Source of the DNA: Theobroma cacao
Lineage: Eukaryota > Streptophyta > Magnoliopsida > Malvales > Malvaceae
Length of the DNA: 64,000 nt
NCBI RefSeq assembly: GCF_000208745.1
Contig: NC_030852.1
Coordinates: forward strand, 25,062,747 to 25,126,746
Reading direction: 5' to 3'
The position numbers and the translations under genes are program-made. How positions within the stretch are numbered: position 1 is the first letter of the stretch; each line of letters begins with the position of its first letter. Positions 23,689 through 37,922 of the stretch are shown here, one piece after another. Under the pieces are notes generated by a model. That model made no database searches, was not told where the DNA came from, and worked only from the letters and a program-made list of their open reading frames with translations.

Positions 23689-25914
23689 TGCCAATGAATG
23701 TTTTAGGTCCTTAACAGAAAAACTTTAATTGATTTTGGCTTTTTTTGGAAGGCAAATGTAAGAAAAGGTTTCGTAGGAGAGCTGTGTATAGAGAGCTTTC
23801 CGTCAATGGCAGGAAGGTTTTCTGGTATCTTTGTCTTAGCTTCAGGGCCATTTGAGGCATGTAGTATATGTTGTTAAGGCTTTGAGGGATGTGTTGTTTC
23901 TTCTAGGGAGAGTTACTCTTTAATGGTACCCTCTCTTTTTAATAAAATCTACCTGATTTATCGACAAAAATAAATAAATAAGAGAAGGTTTTTAATTGGT
24001 AGTAATTTTTTGGTTAATAATATGTATGTCACGTGACTTTTGTATTTCCAATAATGTCCTCTTTGCATGATGTATAACCAAGTACTTAACCAACCAAAAT
24101 TGAAGCCTATCTAATTAATCATCCTGTAGTGAAAATTTGACCACACAAAAAGGAAGATATTGGGCAAAATAGAAAAGAAAAAGCATTCATGATATTCACT
24201 TAAGGACAAATAATCTATTTTTTGCACTTTTAAGGGCATCAAACAAATACTTAAATGACCTAAAATGCCTAAGTAAATTGAATCTTAATGTACCACAAAA
24301 GTTATGCTATTCATGCCGCCTGTAGCCTAGACTAATAGCTCTCGCAAACATCACACAAGGCTTTTCTTGCAATCTTCCTTTCATGCAAACAAATGGTACG
24401 TTGCCAAGTTTATATAAAAAGAAAGCAGGTAACCTTACATATTCAGATATTCTAACAATTTCCACTTTCCAGAATTCATTTTAAGGAAGTTCACATTTTT
24501 GAAGTTGCTAATAGTAACTCCTAGAGCTGGGCAATAGGAATGCAGTCGATTCCATCCGCAAACTAGATCTCAAATTTTGTAACCATAGCCGTGAATGCAG
24601 TCATAGTAGTGTGGGGCAGATGCTGTAAAAGTAACAAAGCCTAAAATTGATCCACAAGGGAAAAGAAACAGGTTAGCATTGTCAAACAAACTGGCACCTC
24701 CACTTGCTGTGCAATTTCAATTACAGGTTGGTAAAGATTGTTGGAAACTCTCAAGAGTTCATGACAGTCACAGTTATTGCACTTTAACTATTTATACCTT
24801 TGAAAAAATTCTTTTAAACTTTTTTTTTAAAAGGTAAGTCTTTCATTAATCAATCAGGGAGTTGGATGTTCCCTGTTAATCTATACGAAACAGAATCCCA
24901 ACTTTTGGGGAGTTATAACACGGACCCTACCATCATAACAAGCCAAAGGAGGGCAGCATTTGTTATACACACACATGGAACAAAAAACAGAGACTAACAC
25001 CCAGGGAGCAAAAAGCACGGCTCAGCCTAGATTAACTATGCATCAACCAGACTTTAAACAAAATTTGCCTATATGGACAGTAATAGATTTAGCTTAAACT
25101 TATCACCTAAAAGAATTTAAAACAGTAAGTTTTCTCTTTACCTAAAGAAATAAGGCCAAAAAAAAAATGTTAACTCCTTTGCTGTCCTCCTGTCACAATC
25201 CTCTATAGTGATCTCTTGTCACCATGAGTAGGAGCGAAAGAACTCTGGGTAATATTTCCTGCAACAAGACAGAGGATCACTCGACAACTTGCGGAAAGCG
25301 ATAACAACAGTTACTGCTATTGTAAGAAACTAATGACCACATTTCCTCAGCTTACGTTGCCAAACAAAAGTGAACAACTAAACTGACACGCGAGGTTTTG
25401 ATTTTCTTGATGACTGCTTAGGTGATTGTTTGAATAAGGATGGTTTGGAAGTTGGCTAATGCCCTGTCTGCATGTTATTCAACCAAGTAATCAATCTCAG
25501 CTTAAGTTAACTCTCTTTGGTGAAAATTTATCAAGGGAAAAGAGAAGTCTTGCAGGATATCATAGCTAAAGGAACGGACATTATTTTGTCTTCAAGAAAG
25601 AGTAGGGAAAAAGTGAAAAGCACCCTTAAACTGATGGACCTGTTGAAATACTGGTTTGCATAGTGATCAAAGTAGATAAATTCAACTATCATTACGAGAG
25701 TGATAACTGATAGTACTTCTTTCACATGGTAATTTGACAACAATAAATTCATTGGTTAGAGAATGTTATAATTAAGTGTAACAAAAGTCAAGCACAAGTG
25801 GTAGAAAAAGTACCGTAAACAAGGAATCAGTCAGGTCACGCTTCTGAATATAACTGAATGTAACCTGTAGAGAAGTTTGTGTGTCATTCCCTCAATTCGT
25901 CAGAAAGAACTCCA

Positions 25915-27541
25915 ATGGCTTCCCTTCAATGGCTCAAAGAAAGCTGCATTTCCTTCTTGCTATTTGCGTCCATCTTCCTTCTCATTCTCCTGCAATTTCT
26001 CCTGAAGGGAAAATCGAGCAAACGAAATCGCAATCTTCCTCCCGGCCCTCCAAAGTTACCAATCATTGGTAACCTTCACCAGCTTGGTAGCATGCCACAC
26101 CTGTCCCTCCGCCGCCTGGCTGAAAAGTTTGGACCCATCATGTACTTACAACTAGGTGAAGTCCCAACTGTGGTAGTTTCATCAGCTAGAATGGCAAAGG
26201 AAGTGATGAAAACCCATGACCTTGCACTTGCAAGCCGCCCCCAGATCTTTTCAGCTAAACATCTGTTCTATGATTGCACTGACGTTGTCTTCTCCCCTTA
26301 TGGTGCTTACTGGAGGCATATTCGGAAAATCTGCATTCTTGAACTACTAAGTGCTAAACGGGTTCAATCATTTGGCTTTGTCAGGGAAGAAGAAGTTTCC
26401 CGTCTGATCCATAGAATTGGAGAGTACTCTTATCCCAGCACCGTAAATCTAAGCAAGGTGCTAGGCTTATATGCAAATGATGTTCTGTGCCGAGTTGCAT
26501 TTGGAAGAGATTTCTCACAAGGAGGAGACTATGATCGGCATGGTTTCCAAAAGATGCTCGAAGATTATCAAGAGTTACTTGGAGGATTTAGTACCGGGGA
26601 TTTCTTCCCTTCCATGGAGTTCATACACAACTTAACAGGTATGAAAACAAGACTCCAGCACACATTCCGACGCTTTGATCAGTTTTTCGATGAGGTTATA
26701 AATGAACATCTTAATCCTAAAAGACAAAAAGAGGAGCGCAGCAAGGACCTTGTGGACGTTTTGCTCGATGTACAGAAAAATGTCTCTAATGAAATTCCTC
26801 TCACCATGGACAATGTTAAAGCCATCATCTTGGTAAGAGATAGAACCTTTTATTTATTGAAGTTCACCAATGTGATGAAGTCCACAGTAGTAGATAGATA
26901 GCCGCTGATAAATGCTATTCGTTTTGCAGGACATGTTTGCTGCAGGAACAGACACGACCTTCATAACTCTTGATTGGGGAATGACAGAGCTTATTATGAA
27001 CCCAAAAGTATTGGAAAGAGCGCAAGCAGAAGTCCGAAAAGTTGTAGGGGAGAGAAGAGTGGTCTTAGAGAGTGATCTGCCTCAGCTTGACTACATGAAA
27101 GCTGTCATCAAAGAGATCTTCCGTTTACATCCTCCTGCTCCAGTCTTAGTCCCCAGAGAATCCACCGAAGATATTAGAATTAATGGGTTTGATATTCCAG
27201 CCAAAACACGGGTTTTTGTCAATGCCTGGGCAATCGGCAGAGATCCAGAGTCATGGGAAAATCCTGAATCCTTTGAACCCGAAAGATTTTTAGGTAGTCC
27301 AATCGACTTCAAGGGGCAAGATTTTGAGTTGATACCATTTGGAGCCGGTAGAAGAAGCTGCCCAGCTATAACATTTGGCACAGCAACTGTAGAGCTTGCA
27401 GTGGCTCAGCTACTCCATAGCTTTGATTGGGAGCTTCCCCCAGGTACTGAAGCTAAAGATTTGGATATGACAGAAACTTTTGGCATTACAATGCACAGGA
27501 TAGCCGACCTGACGGTTATTGCTAAACCACATTTTCCTTAG
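25915..27541 (+). CDS. CYP71-type cytochrome P450 (cluster copy 4)
   Basis: Exons 25915-26832 and 26930-27541 (97-bp GT-AG intron) encode 509 residues. Seen: membrane anchor (12-30), hinge PPGPPKLPIIGN (42-53), YDCTDVVFSPYGAYWRHIRKIC in the C-helix region, AGTDTT (311-316), EIFR (368-371), PERF (423-426), and haem loop PFGAGRRSCPA with Cys450. The Gly after CP is Ala, which occurs in some functional CYP71 members. Sequence is clearly different from copies 1-3 and closer in feel to avocado CYP71A1 and CYP71AP types, so this is an older duplicate. It should be an ER monooxygenase of unknown substrate. The ATG at 25915 is the first in frame. Confidence 0.93.
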
Positions 27542-28807
27542 ATCAAGGCATCGTTTAGAAATAAGTAAGATAAATAAATAATAACTCTTTTTTTGACAAG
27601 GGATGAACAGGCTAGGTATGTTACAGTAGTATAGAGAAGTCCCTAGGGGAAGCTGTGTGAGATTTTGTGTACTGGTATACCCCTGTTATCTTTTGTAAAG
27701 GGCATAGCCTTGCTAAATCAATTGTAATGAGGTGAACTGCGGTTCCCTGCTTTTTCCTTGCTAAATCAATTGTAATGAGGTGAATTGCGGTGTTTTTTTT
27801 TAAAAAAAAAAATTGAATTTCTATTTTTTATACAAATAAATCATGTCTTAATCAATAAAATAAACATTCAAGTGCTACGATTCTCTATCTTGATCAATGC
27901 AAATTGAAATTGAAAAATAATAAATAATAGCGACCCAAGCTTGAAGGCATTGATAGATTGTCCCCTACTTTTAAAATATCCACAACAGATGCATCGATGA
28001 CTACTCTGCAAAACATCTTGTAATCAACATGTTTTGCATCATCGCATGATGTAAGAAGTATGTCCTGGACGTCATAGTTGACAACCCGGGCTAGAATGCT
28101 CTACTTTTAATTTCTCTGGAATTCTCTTTCTCTTCTCGTTTTCCAAATAAAATCAGACAGAATTAGCCTCTTACTTCCACAACAGATCCAAATTCCAAAC
28201 AAAATGAAAAGCACATTTCATGCCTTGTCACAATATTAATGGACAATGGTGCAATATATCATGCTGTTGGCCCAGATTTATAATACAAGAAATGAATAAA
28301 GAAATTAGGAAGTTTAGCTTGTCCACAGGACTACGACTCTACTACTGCGTAGCATACTCACATGGCTACCTCTGGTAGGCAACTGAAATAGACTTCGAAA
28401 ACAAATGGAAAATTCTCTTGAAAATTTTGAGGAAAAATAAAACGAATGAATATGAATATATTACAGGCAGTTGCAGTAGAAATCTATATTTCTAGCTAAC
28501 AGCTAATCCAAGATTTCTCTTACAAGTTAGGATCCTTCAATAATTTTACACATCAATCACTATACACTTAATTCTCTAACAGCCCAAGCAAGAGAATATC
28601 TCCGATGCAATGTGATTGAGAACATGTTCAACATAAGGATTCAAACTTAAGAAAGAGGTAACTACATGAACTCTGCAAACTACTCTGGCTTTCAAAATTG
28701 GGATCCTGAACAAGTCTCTGGTCTCTAATACGTGATCAACTGATCAAGAACTCAACTGTCATCTTTCAGATGTTTTAATCAGTACCTTCAATCAGATTCA
28801 CATAATG
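27542..28807. other. Convergent intergenic region, P450 copy 4 and STR11 3' ends
   Basis: Contains the presumed 3' UTR of the P450, with a duplicated 36-bp segment, and the 3' UTR of the minus-strand STR11 gene. No further gene was seen. Confidence 0.6.
27708..27791. repeat. 36-bp duplicated segment, 48-bp period
   Basis: 27708-27743 and 27756-27791 differ by one base. Each begins CCTTGCTAAATCAATTG. It lies in the likely 3' UTR of the P450 gene. Confidence 0.85.
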
Positions 28808-31800
28808 TCAGTGAGACCTTAAGTCCTGAAGATATCGACCTACTTGCTGTGCACCAATAAAGAAGGCATCAGCAGCCACAAAAAGTCCAATCTGCAACAG
28901 AAGCAATATGGGATTATCTTCACAAGTAACTACACCTGAGACTACAGCTGGTGACTTTAATGGAATGACAAAGTGAATAATTACCAGGCGAGCAGAGTAT
29001 AGTAACCGGTAACCCCAACCTTCTCTGGCAGCTTGAACTCTCTGTTGGTCTGTCCAACTGAAATTAAAGGGGTATTAGAAAAAGCAGTGCTGCCTGATAC
29101 AATCAAATATAAGTTACATGATCTCAAAAATTTAATTTTGAAATTCAAATTGCACTTGCTACTCAAGGTCACATTTTTATGATTAGATAAATAGAAAGGT
29201 GATTTTTTTTTCTTTTTTTTCCCCTACAATCAAATATAAAGGACCTACAGGCCAGAGAAACGTTCAAGTAGAAAAGTTTGTCTTATGAACAAGAGGATAC
29301 TTGAAGAAGTTATAAGGACACAACGTGAACTGAAACAAAATGGTTTTAACATTCCCAAAACCAGTTTTGGAACTAAGTAGATAAATTATACATAAGAAGT
29401 CTGACTTCCAGGCAGGTTAATCTCTCATATTTATTTTAGAAAATGAAAAAGTTATGTGATAATTTCCAAGAAGCATGTCCAACAAACAATGAGATGAGAG
29501 ATATATGTACCCAAGAAACTCTGAAAGCCCACCAATTCCTGCAAACTTCAAAGGCTGAGTGCCTTCTCTGGCAAGATCCTAAAGAAAACAAGTTGAGATT
29601 TGACAAATTAATTGAATTTCTTCAGTTATAATCAAACATAAAAGAAATTAGAATCAGTGGGGAAATGAGAAATATAAAGACTAAAAGGAAATTCTATCCA
29701 GCATTACCTCTTCTTCAGCAGCCTCTAGACCCCCTTGAACCCAGAAAAGATTTCTGTAGCCAGCATTACACAATACCTCACACGCAGCTAAAGATCTGTC
29801 AGAAAAAGTATAATTTAGTGAAGCAAGAAAATGAATACCATGTTAAGCATCTAAAGGGCACTTAAGATATATAAGTTCACTTTCAATCAGAGTGGTGAAA
29901 CTTTCCCACCCCCAACCACAACCATAATGTAGTGAAATTTTAACACAAATCCACGGACATGAACTCCAACTGTGAAAAACAACAGTGGGGTAGCACATAA
30001 AAGTGAGGCTAGAAAGACCAAAAATCTGAATTGAGGACATAAGATGTACTAATAAGTTGTCCTAATTGACCCATTCACCTGCATCAGATAATGACAATAA
30101 TTTTGATCAAATTCTATCCATTTTTTCTCCATTTGCCTTTTTTTTTTTTATGATGCTCGGCAACTGGACTGGTGCAGATGCAATGCAGACTTATAACTCC
30201 AGCTTTATTTCTGAAGAATATTAACAATTCCAGATCCCTTTTTATTATTTTAGAAAAAGAATATGATTGTTCCAAACCATTATCTGAAGCCTTTCAGTCA
30301 AATTAGTCAATGCTGTTAGGAGCTCCCAAGGGCACAGTAATATCAGAAGGTCATAGCAATTTCCAACGCATTTGTTGTCACAAAACCATTCTTTTGAGAG
30401 ATATTAGTGCATAAAAGATTGAAAACAAAAAATACTGTCCTTAGAAAAACAGGAATAAAGGTTATAATCATAGTTGTATCCTCAATATGGGGCCACATGA
30501 TTGGCTTCTACCAGGTGATTTAGCATTTTGCTGTCTAAGTAACAAATAACATTTTCAGCTGAAACCAAATTAAAAAGAAGAATTAGTTCATTTCAAAATG
30601 AAACAAAAACCAATACTGAAGTGCAAACCCTCTCTGACTCTCTGCCACTTCAAACAATAAAATTACCTCAATCCTTTCTGGCATGCAACAATAAGCTCTG
30701 CATCTTTTGGGAATTTTTCCTCAACTTTTGACAGGAACTGTCTGTCAAATAATGCAAGAGAAATAGTACAAAATTTATTCTATGTGCATGCATATGTGAG
30801 AGTGGACATGCACGAGCACGTGTGCAGAGGCACGTGCACAAAATAGAGGAGCAAAGGTAACTTATAATGCACCTGTCATAAGATACTGTAGGCGTGCCAC
30901 TCCACCAACCCCCTACAGAAAAAATAAGTCAATTTTAATTTCAGTCCCAACAACAGATCAGATAGGTTTTATCAAGCAAACCTCCATCAGGCAAACCATT
31001 ATTATGATCTTTCTGGAAGTTAGAAGATAGCAAGAATTGAGTGATACCCATCACAAAATTGGTGACTTTTCTGGAAAGGGTTCCAACTTCAAATTTGTTA
31101 TCAATATCAAAGATTGGTACCCAGATGGAGCCTTTAACCCATGCCTTCAAAACAGAGTAAAATAGATTAATATGTTCTAACCACAAATAAAGTTATACTA
31201 ACCTTGAAGACACCATACGACATACAATTCCTAAAGTAAGAAGGGGAGAAAAGGGAAAAAGCAGAACTTTGTTAATCCATTAATTTTTAGGCACCAACTA
31301 CTAACCAGTTTCCCAACAAGAATCAATATATTAGAGCAATATGCCAAATTAATGCCTTTCAACATGGAACACCAAAGGAATATGCCAATATAATGCCTTT
31401 CAACATTGTATGTCAAACAGAGACTATAGATGAAAATATGTTCATAACGAATGACAAAGACTAGAGTAGCTTCAATGCTGACGAAAGGAGTGCCAAAGGA
31501 AACGAGTTGTAACAATTATGTTTGTGAATTGGGGATAAAAAAACAGTGATTGGAAAATAAATAAATAACAACCTTCTCGCGCTCGCTTGATGGACGAACG
31601 TCAAGTAGAGGCTTGTTAGAAAGTTGAATTGCATAACCTGCCTCCCTAGGTGTAAGAACCTTTACTTTTCCTTCCCTAATCTGTACACACAAGACAGCTA
31701 AAAAATTACTACTACTAAAGCACAAGGACCCCCAAGAAATTTCAATGCGATGGATTTAGAAGTATCATCAAAATCATCCTCATTATACTTATTAAGAACA

Positions 31801-32267
31801 TAAACTCTTTGGAAAAAAAGAATTAGTTCATCAACGATGACAGACTAAATTCAGGAAAATCAGATGAAAGAAAAAGTTAGTTACTTGGTTGGAGATTATA
31901 GAAAATATACCATAGCATCCCATCTCTTCTTTGCAGCAGCCATATCTCTCATTTGCTTCAACTCAAAATCTTCTTCACCAGCTTGCATTCGAATAACCCC
32001 ACATTGCTAAATTCACAAAAAAGAAAAAACAAGAAACAATGAAAAAATCAAAGAAAAAAGGTAAAAACAAAGTAGAAAAACGAAATCCCGTTGAATTAAA
32101 AGGTTGGAAAAGTGGAAGGAAAGCATTACAAAACGTTGATTAGTAGAGGTGGGTCGACGTCTGAAAGTAGATATCCTTGAACTTGAAGAATTCAAAGAAG
32201 TAGCTTTCTGCTCATTAAGGCGCGAGATGGTTGAAGCATTGAGAGAAGGAAGGGTCAGAGAAGCCAT
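28808..32267 (-). CDS. STR11: Rhodanese-like domain-containing protein 11, chloroplastic
   Basis: Ten exons, each with GT-AG borders and consistent phase: 32130-32267, 31911-32006, 31573-31680, 31048-31144, 30873-30912, 30667-30741, 29708-29795, 29511-29578, 28985-29057, 28808-28891. Together they give 867 nt, 288 residues, matching the length I recall for Arabidopsis At4g24750. The N-terminus is Ser/Thr/Arg-rich and lacks acidic residues at first, as in a chloroplast transit peptide. The rhodanese domain (about 95-215) includes LLDVRPSSE, GGWWSG, and the active-site loop CQKGLR with Cys180, so sulfur-transfer chemistry is possible. A hydrophobic C-terminal segment (262-277) could contact membrane. 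The physiological substrate is unknown. It lies opposite in strand to the surrounding P450s and is unrelated to them. Confidence 0.93.
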
Positions 32268-34266
32268 GATTATGATATTTTCTTTTTCTAAAAATGGATC
32301 ATTTTATCGGATGAATTTTGCTTTATCTTTTCTGGGGATTGCTCTTCAATTTTATCTCTCGGGATGATATCCGAAAATCCAACTGTCACAATTCACAGCA
32401 GTCGCAGTCGGAGAAAGCAGCTTCACACACGCGGTTAACGACGTCGTTTCTTTTGCTTTTCGTTTTAAGGCATAGTACTCTTTCTATCACATTTTTTTCT
32501 TTCTTCTTTTTTAATGTCCTAAAATTATGTCATGTTTCTTTTAAAATTTTTTACATTTTAACATTTCAAAAAAAAAATTAATTTCTTATTTTTTGATATT
32601 AAAAGTCACAGGATATCAATTTTATAAAAAAATTAAAGTTTAATCTTAAATACACCAAAATCAATTTTTTTTCTTCAACTTTACAAAAATCAAAAAAGAA
32701 CAAACAATTTGAGAAGAAAGAGTACTATATTCCAATTCAATAAATGTACTTTTTTTTTATCTCAATTTTAATAAAATTTAATTCCTACACCTTTATTATA
32801 AATCGATTTAAAAATAATTACCAACAGTGTCAAGAGTTTATCACTAATTTGGATTGTATAACATTTTGGTGACATCATGGTATGATGAGACAAATTAAAT
32901 TTTTTTAGCACGTCCTAAGTATGAGTCTTAAAAATTATATTTGATTTTAATTAAATAATAATTAATATCTTTAAATTTTAAAAAATATTTTTTAATATTT
33001 TTATTAAAAAAAATTTATATTAATATAATCAAATTAACATATCACATCATAAAAAAAATCATGTAATAAAAAATTTAAAAAATTCAACACCATATTCTCA
33101 ATTATCTCTTTTAATAAAAGTATTTAGGTTAAATTCATTACGATTGGAATAGAGTGACTAAAACAAATTGAAATAGTAAAATCGAAATTAAAAACCACTT
33201 GCCAGTTGGCTCGACAGCTAGATCGCCTTTCTCAATACTTTTTTTTTTTTTTTAATCTTATCAGTGATATGTTTTCATATACTTTTGAGGGAAATAATTT
33301 TCTGCATCTTTATTTTAACACAAGATGAGATTGTAAAACAAAATTATAATAATTTATCAAAAATTTGTTAGTGCTATCATAGTTTTATTTACTTAAAATC
33401 AACCAGGTAAGCAACTTGAATGATAAGCATTGGTTTTATTATTTGATAGTAATTAGTTTTCGACTCGCAATTTGTTGCAGGAGTTATTAATTAATATCAT
33501 TTGAAGATTATTTTAAATAATTAAATAATTTTATAATAATATATATTCTATCAATAAATTGAGTAACAAAGTATAATTAGTAACAGTTGTTTGTTATTGA
33601 TGTTAACAACATTTTGTGAAAAATAATAATAATTGTAAATAATGTTGAAAAACATTTCTTTTATCTAGAATATAAGTTTAAGAAATTGTTAATACAGATT
33701 TAAATAAAATTCGAAAAAAATTACTCAAAAAATACGAAATTTGTACCGGAAGTTCTGAAATTGCGTTCTTGCAATTGAACATGAAGTTTATACAAAATTG
33801 ACAAAAACTTACTAAATGTGGTTTGAGTGTTCATATCATTTGTGCAACAATTTGTGTACTATTTTTTGCATTTGCAAACCATTTTGTCCAAAAAAAAAAA
33901 AACACTACAATTGTAATTGGTCAAAAGATGTATCTAAAGTATACAATGCTTGAGATAGTGATATATGCGGTGTGGCAATTTTTTGATCTAGATGAGATAA
34001 TTGGTAAAAGTTGTCTAAATCACCTCCTAATAATATTATTTCCCCATCAAAAATTCTGTCCAAATTTTCAAAATAATCAATTATTCATTCTGTTTTGAAA
34101 TTTGTCTTTTAATGAGCATTAGTCATTGCATGCAAACATTTTGGATACAAAAATTAACAAAAAAATTTTTAACAACACAATCAAAAAGAAAAATTAAGCT
34201 AAATATATACAATTAAACAACAACAAATAATAGTACGGATACTTAGCTTTACTACAACTGTCAAAA

Positions 34267-35075
34267 CAATGGTGGCTCAATAATCTCAAGACTTGAGCAA
34301 AATATTCAAATAAGACCCTTTTATTGAAATTAAGAAAAAATTTTTTGAAAGCTTTAAACAACCAAATTCATATGTTCGATTTAATATATTCAAATATTTA
34401 TTATGAAGCACTAAAAATATTTAACTATTATAATTATTTTATATTTTTTAAATGATTGATATAAAATCAACAATCAAAATTTTTAATACAAAAAAATTAA
34501 CTATCACATAAAATAAATATAATATAATAATATAATATAAACTCTAAATTAAAGTACAAAGTTTTCAAAAATTAGAACAATAGTATTTAATTTTGGAATG
34601 CTTATTATAAATCATAAATGAAGCTCATAGCTTTATAAAAATAATAACATAATAAACTTTCTACATATTCTTTGGAAGAAATATGAAGTCAAAAGAAGAA
34701 AAAGCAAACGATGGAAGAAAAATTCAAGAGTGAATATTATAAATTGAAAAAAATAGCTAGAAAGTGATAAAAATTTGAGATTTATTAGACATATAATTAA
34801 AGAAGTGAGAAAATATGTCATTTATTAATTATTTTTTACTTTTACATATTTTTAATAAAAAATAAAATAATTAATTTAAAATTAATAGGGATGTGGAAGT
34901 GAGAAAAAATAAATATTTATTAAACATGAGAGAATGGTTAAATATTTTATTAATTATCTTAATTTTATATATTTTTAATATACTTAATTATATTATAATT
35001 ATAAAAATATAGGTTCTTTTCAAATCTAGAGCCTAAAGTCCGTACTCGGGTGGTCTTACTCAAGGGTCGTTCCTG
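34267..35075 (-). mobile_element. Non-autonomous hAT element
   Basis: A perfect 8-bp duplication TGTCAAAA flanks it (34259-34266 and 35076-35083). Read on the minus strand it starts CAGGAACGACCC and aligns along most of its length with the hAT copy at 37923-38947, in the opposite orientation, but lacks that copy's transposase fragment. 8-bp duplications and CAG-type ends are typical of hAT elements. Confidence 0.8.
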
Positions 35076-37008
35076 TGTCAAAACACAATGAGATAAACCT
35101 CATAACATCAAAACAAAGAAAAAAAATATATATCAAATCAAAATCACCCAAAAACACAATCATTAATTAGACTCTAGCACTAAAAAAATATATCACAACT
35201 AAAATTAACATAATCAAAAATAAAAAAGAATGATCGTAAGTGGACGGTTAATAAGGTTATTTTAGTGAACAAAAGAGGAGTTCCTAATAAAATTTTGAAA
35301 TTCCAAATTCAAATCTTATAATGTATGAATTTGATCCAATTTTAAGTTAAATTTTTTAATTGATTGGTTAAGTTTAATTTTTATTAATTTTTTATATAAG
35401 ATGTAATACTTAATTGTGATTTTAAATTTATTAAAAAATCATATAAAATTACAATTCAAAATTTTAACCCCTAAAAACATTTTTCTGGTGAGATTTTTCA
35501 TGTGAGACAGTGAGAGTGTCTATTTTGAATTGTATGGTTTGGTTGGTTTTTTGGTATTTTGATATACCTTACAGCTTAGGAAGGTAATATGTTTGGGGAT
35601 TGTAATGTTGTTGGGTTTCCTTGAGGTGCTCTTTGTTTTGGGGTTTATGGAAAGCATACAACACCACAGTGAATACTTGGTTACCATAGTTCAAACATGA
35701 ATTTCCTTTTTCTTTTTTTGGTCTGAAAGGCACATTTTTCTTTTGACAGGATTAAAAAAACCAAACTCAAATGCCTCATGAGCAATATTGAATAAATCGG
35801 CATGGGTTCGACCACTTGTCTTACGTTTCCTTTAATCTTTTTCTTTACTTTTTTTTTTTGGAAGTTATATGCTAGTAGAGATTTCTTACCAAGCCAAACT
35901 GAATTGCAAAATAGTTCTAAAGCCACTTTTTTTCTTTGCTTTAGTTTCCCTATTCATTTCTCCATTTCCATTATCTCTGAGCCTACAATACATACTCTTT
36001 GGGTACAACACAAACTCTCTCCCTTGTTTGTTAAGCTTTAGAAGATTTAATTAATTAATAACTTTTTACTTCCAAATAGTTAAATTTTATTTTTTTTTAG
36101 TAAAAGTAACTTTGTACTCAATTTTATATCACTTAATTTACTCTTGGATGAGAGAATTTGAATCCAACCCTTTGAGTAGGGAATAAATGCATTTAACATT
36201 TAATCAAATGATCAGATGTATCAATTAATATACTTAAATTATATACAAAAACAAAATTAATGTACTTAAGCTATTTATAAAAGCATTAACTAATTCCAAC
36301 TAGTACTTAAAATTCAGTAAGTTTACATGTTTAACGTCTCTTCTCATCGACGCAACATTGTTAAAAACTCAACGTTGGACTTTCATCGGCATTTAAAGAT
36401 CATAAATGCGTTTGCAAATTTTAAACAAATTATGTAATTTAATTGTTGGATTATAAGTGAATACCGTTTACTCTTTGTAAAAAGCTAGACCAGTTGTATT
36501 ACTATACTAAGAAACAATTAATGATTTCCTACTTTTAAGTTTTGTTAGGAAATTTGTGTTTCCATGTGAGTTATAAAAAAAAGCAAACGAACAAAATAAG
36601 AACAACTAAATTAAATTTAATGTATTTATAGATCTTACCAAAAATAAATGCGACTAACAGAATTATATTAAACATTGTAATAAATTAACTTTACAATAAA
36701 ATTAGATATTTAAAAGTATAATGTCATAAACTGATAAGAGGAAATAGTTCATTACTTTGTAAATTTATTGTAAAGAGATAATTTTGTATATATGGTTAGA
36801 AGATAGAAGAGATTGAAATTTGTTCGAGATATTGTAGTCGGCTAGGTTTTTATGGTGTTTAATGAGTGAGACATTATAAAAAGGGATATAGATTCCTGGA
36901 CCATCAGCATGATTTATGTTAAAATTTAAAATTTTTTATTTAAATTCTAAAATAGATTGAGAGAAATTTATGAGATATCTCATTATGTAACTTAAAGTTT
37001 TTATAAAA

Positions 37009-37026
37009 GAGAGAGAGAGAGAGAGA
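37009..37026. repeat. (GA)n microsatellite
   Basis: Nine GA units (written AG from 37010) in intergenic DNA. Confidence 0.9.
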
Positions 37027-37922
37027 ATAAGCTGTGCATGGTTTGCACTGATGAAGAAAATGTCTAATATACTAAGTGGAATATGAAAAATGTTTAGGGA
37101 AGCAAAGGGAAGACGTATGTTTCTATCTTATAATTTAAATGATTTCCTTTAGCTCCTCCTACATTAATTCGAAATTACACAACAATATTCTACCCTATCA
37201 CGAGGGCATTGCTGATTGCATGTTTTAAGATATTTTCGTTGTGTCTTTATCAGTCAGTCTAGCCCTTCTTTTAAGACCAATTTCCATTCAGAGAAGGAAA
37301 TACAATCATTGGTAAGTTGCGGCCTTTCCCCCACCATTGGTAGAATGAAAGCTCCATTAAAATCATATATTAAATACGTACGTTAGTCAGGAATAGATAC
37401 ATTAACAAATTTCAATCACTTCACCAAGTACATTTCTACTGTAATTAATGAATTTCTTTCTCTCCAAAGTCACCACCATCAGGGCGGAGTTAGCCAATTT
37501 TTGTTGGAGGGTCAAAAATTAAAAAAATAAAAGTTAAAAATTTTTAAAATTAATATGTTGAATTTAACCAACGATAAAAAGATTCATAATAGATAATAAT
37601 TTTATATAATATGTAAATAAAAAATAAAAAAAACTTATAATAGTTATCTAAAAAAGTTATGCTCGACGATGTTTTCTAGATTCAAATTTATCAATTATTA
37701 ATTATGTACTGAAAAGACTGACAATGACTTTCTTAATATAAACAACTAAATTATCTGCAAGAAACTCATCATCCATTTTATTCTGGAGTCTTATTTTCAC
37801 AATTTTTATTGCTGAAAAGGCTCTTACTGTAGTTGCTGTAAAAACCGAAAGAGTTAAAATAATATAAATAAAAAGAAGAAGGTAAAAGAAAACTTTACCT
37901 CTTCTTAATTTTACACAATAGT

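Larger units (their letters stand above)
21566..25914. other. Intergenic between P450 copies, repeat-filled
   Basis: No gene seen. It contains a MITE-like stretch (21706-22318), a small fold-back (22650-22930), a retroposed insert with poly(A) (23353-23688), and two stretches that look like 3' ends of LINEs: plus strand about 23700-23975, ending AATAAAATCTACC then A-rich, and minus strand about 24820-25080, beginning with a T run. The last 500 bp should hold the promoter of the P450 at 25915; no convincing TATA box was found. Confidence 0.6.
32268..37471. other. Long AT-rich intergenic region, no gene
   Basis: The left few hundred bases should be the STR11 promoter and leader. The rest is low-complexity A/T sequence with one complete hAT copy (34267-35075), a (GA)n run and many scattered short open frames without domain content. 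The right end (37440-37479) is the original upstream flank of the P450 at 39360, now displaced by a hAT insertion. Confidence 0.65.

Noticed and set aside
29443..29865. Two plus-strand frames of 62-66 codons
   Set aside because: They lie across STR11 exons and introns on the opposite strand.
32149..32367. 72-codon plus-strand frame
   Set aside because: It is the antisense of STR11 exon 1 and its leader.
33823..34098. 91-codon plus-strand frame
   Set aside because: AT-rich intergenic DNA, no domain, no start or promoter context.
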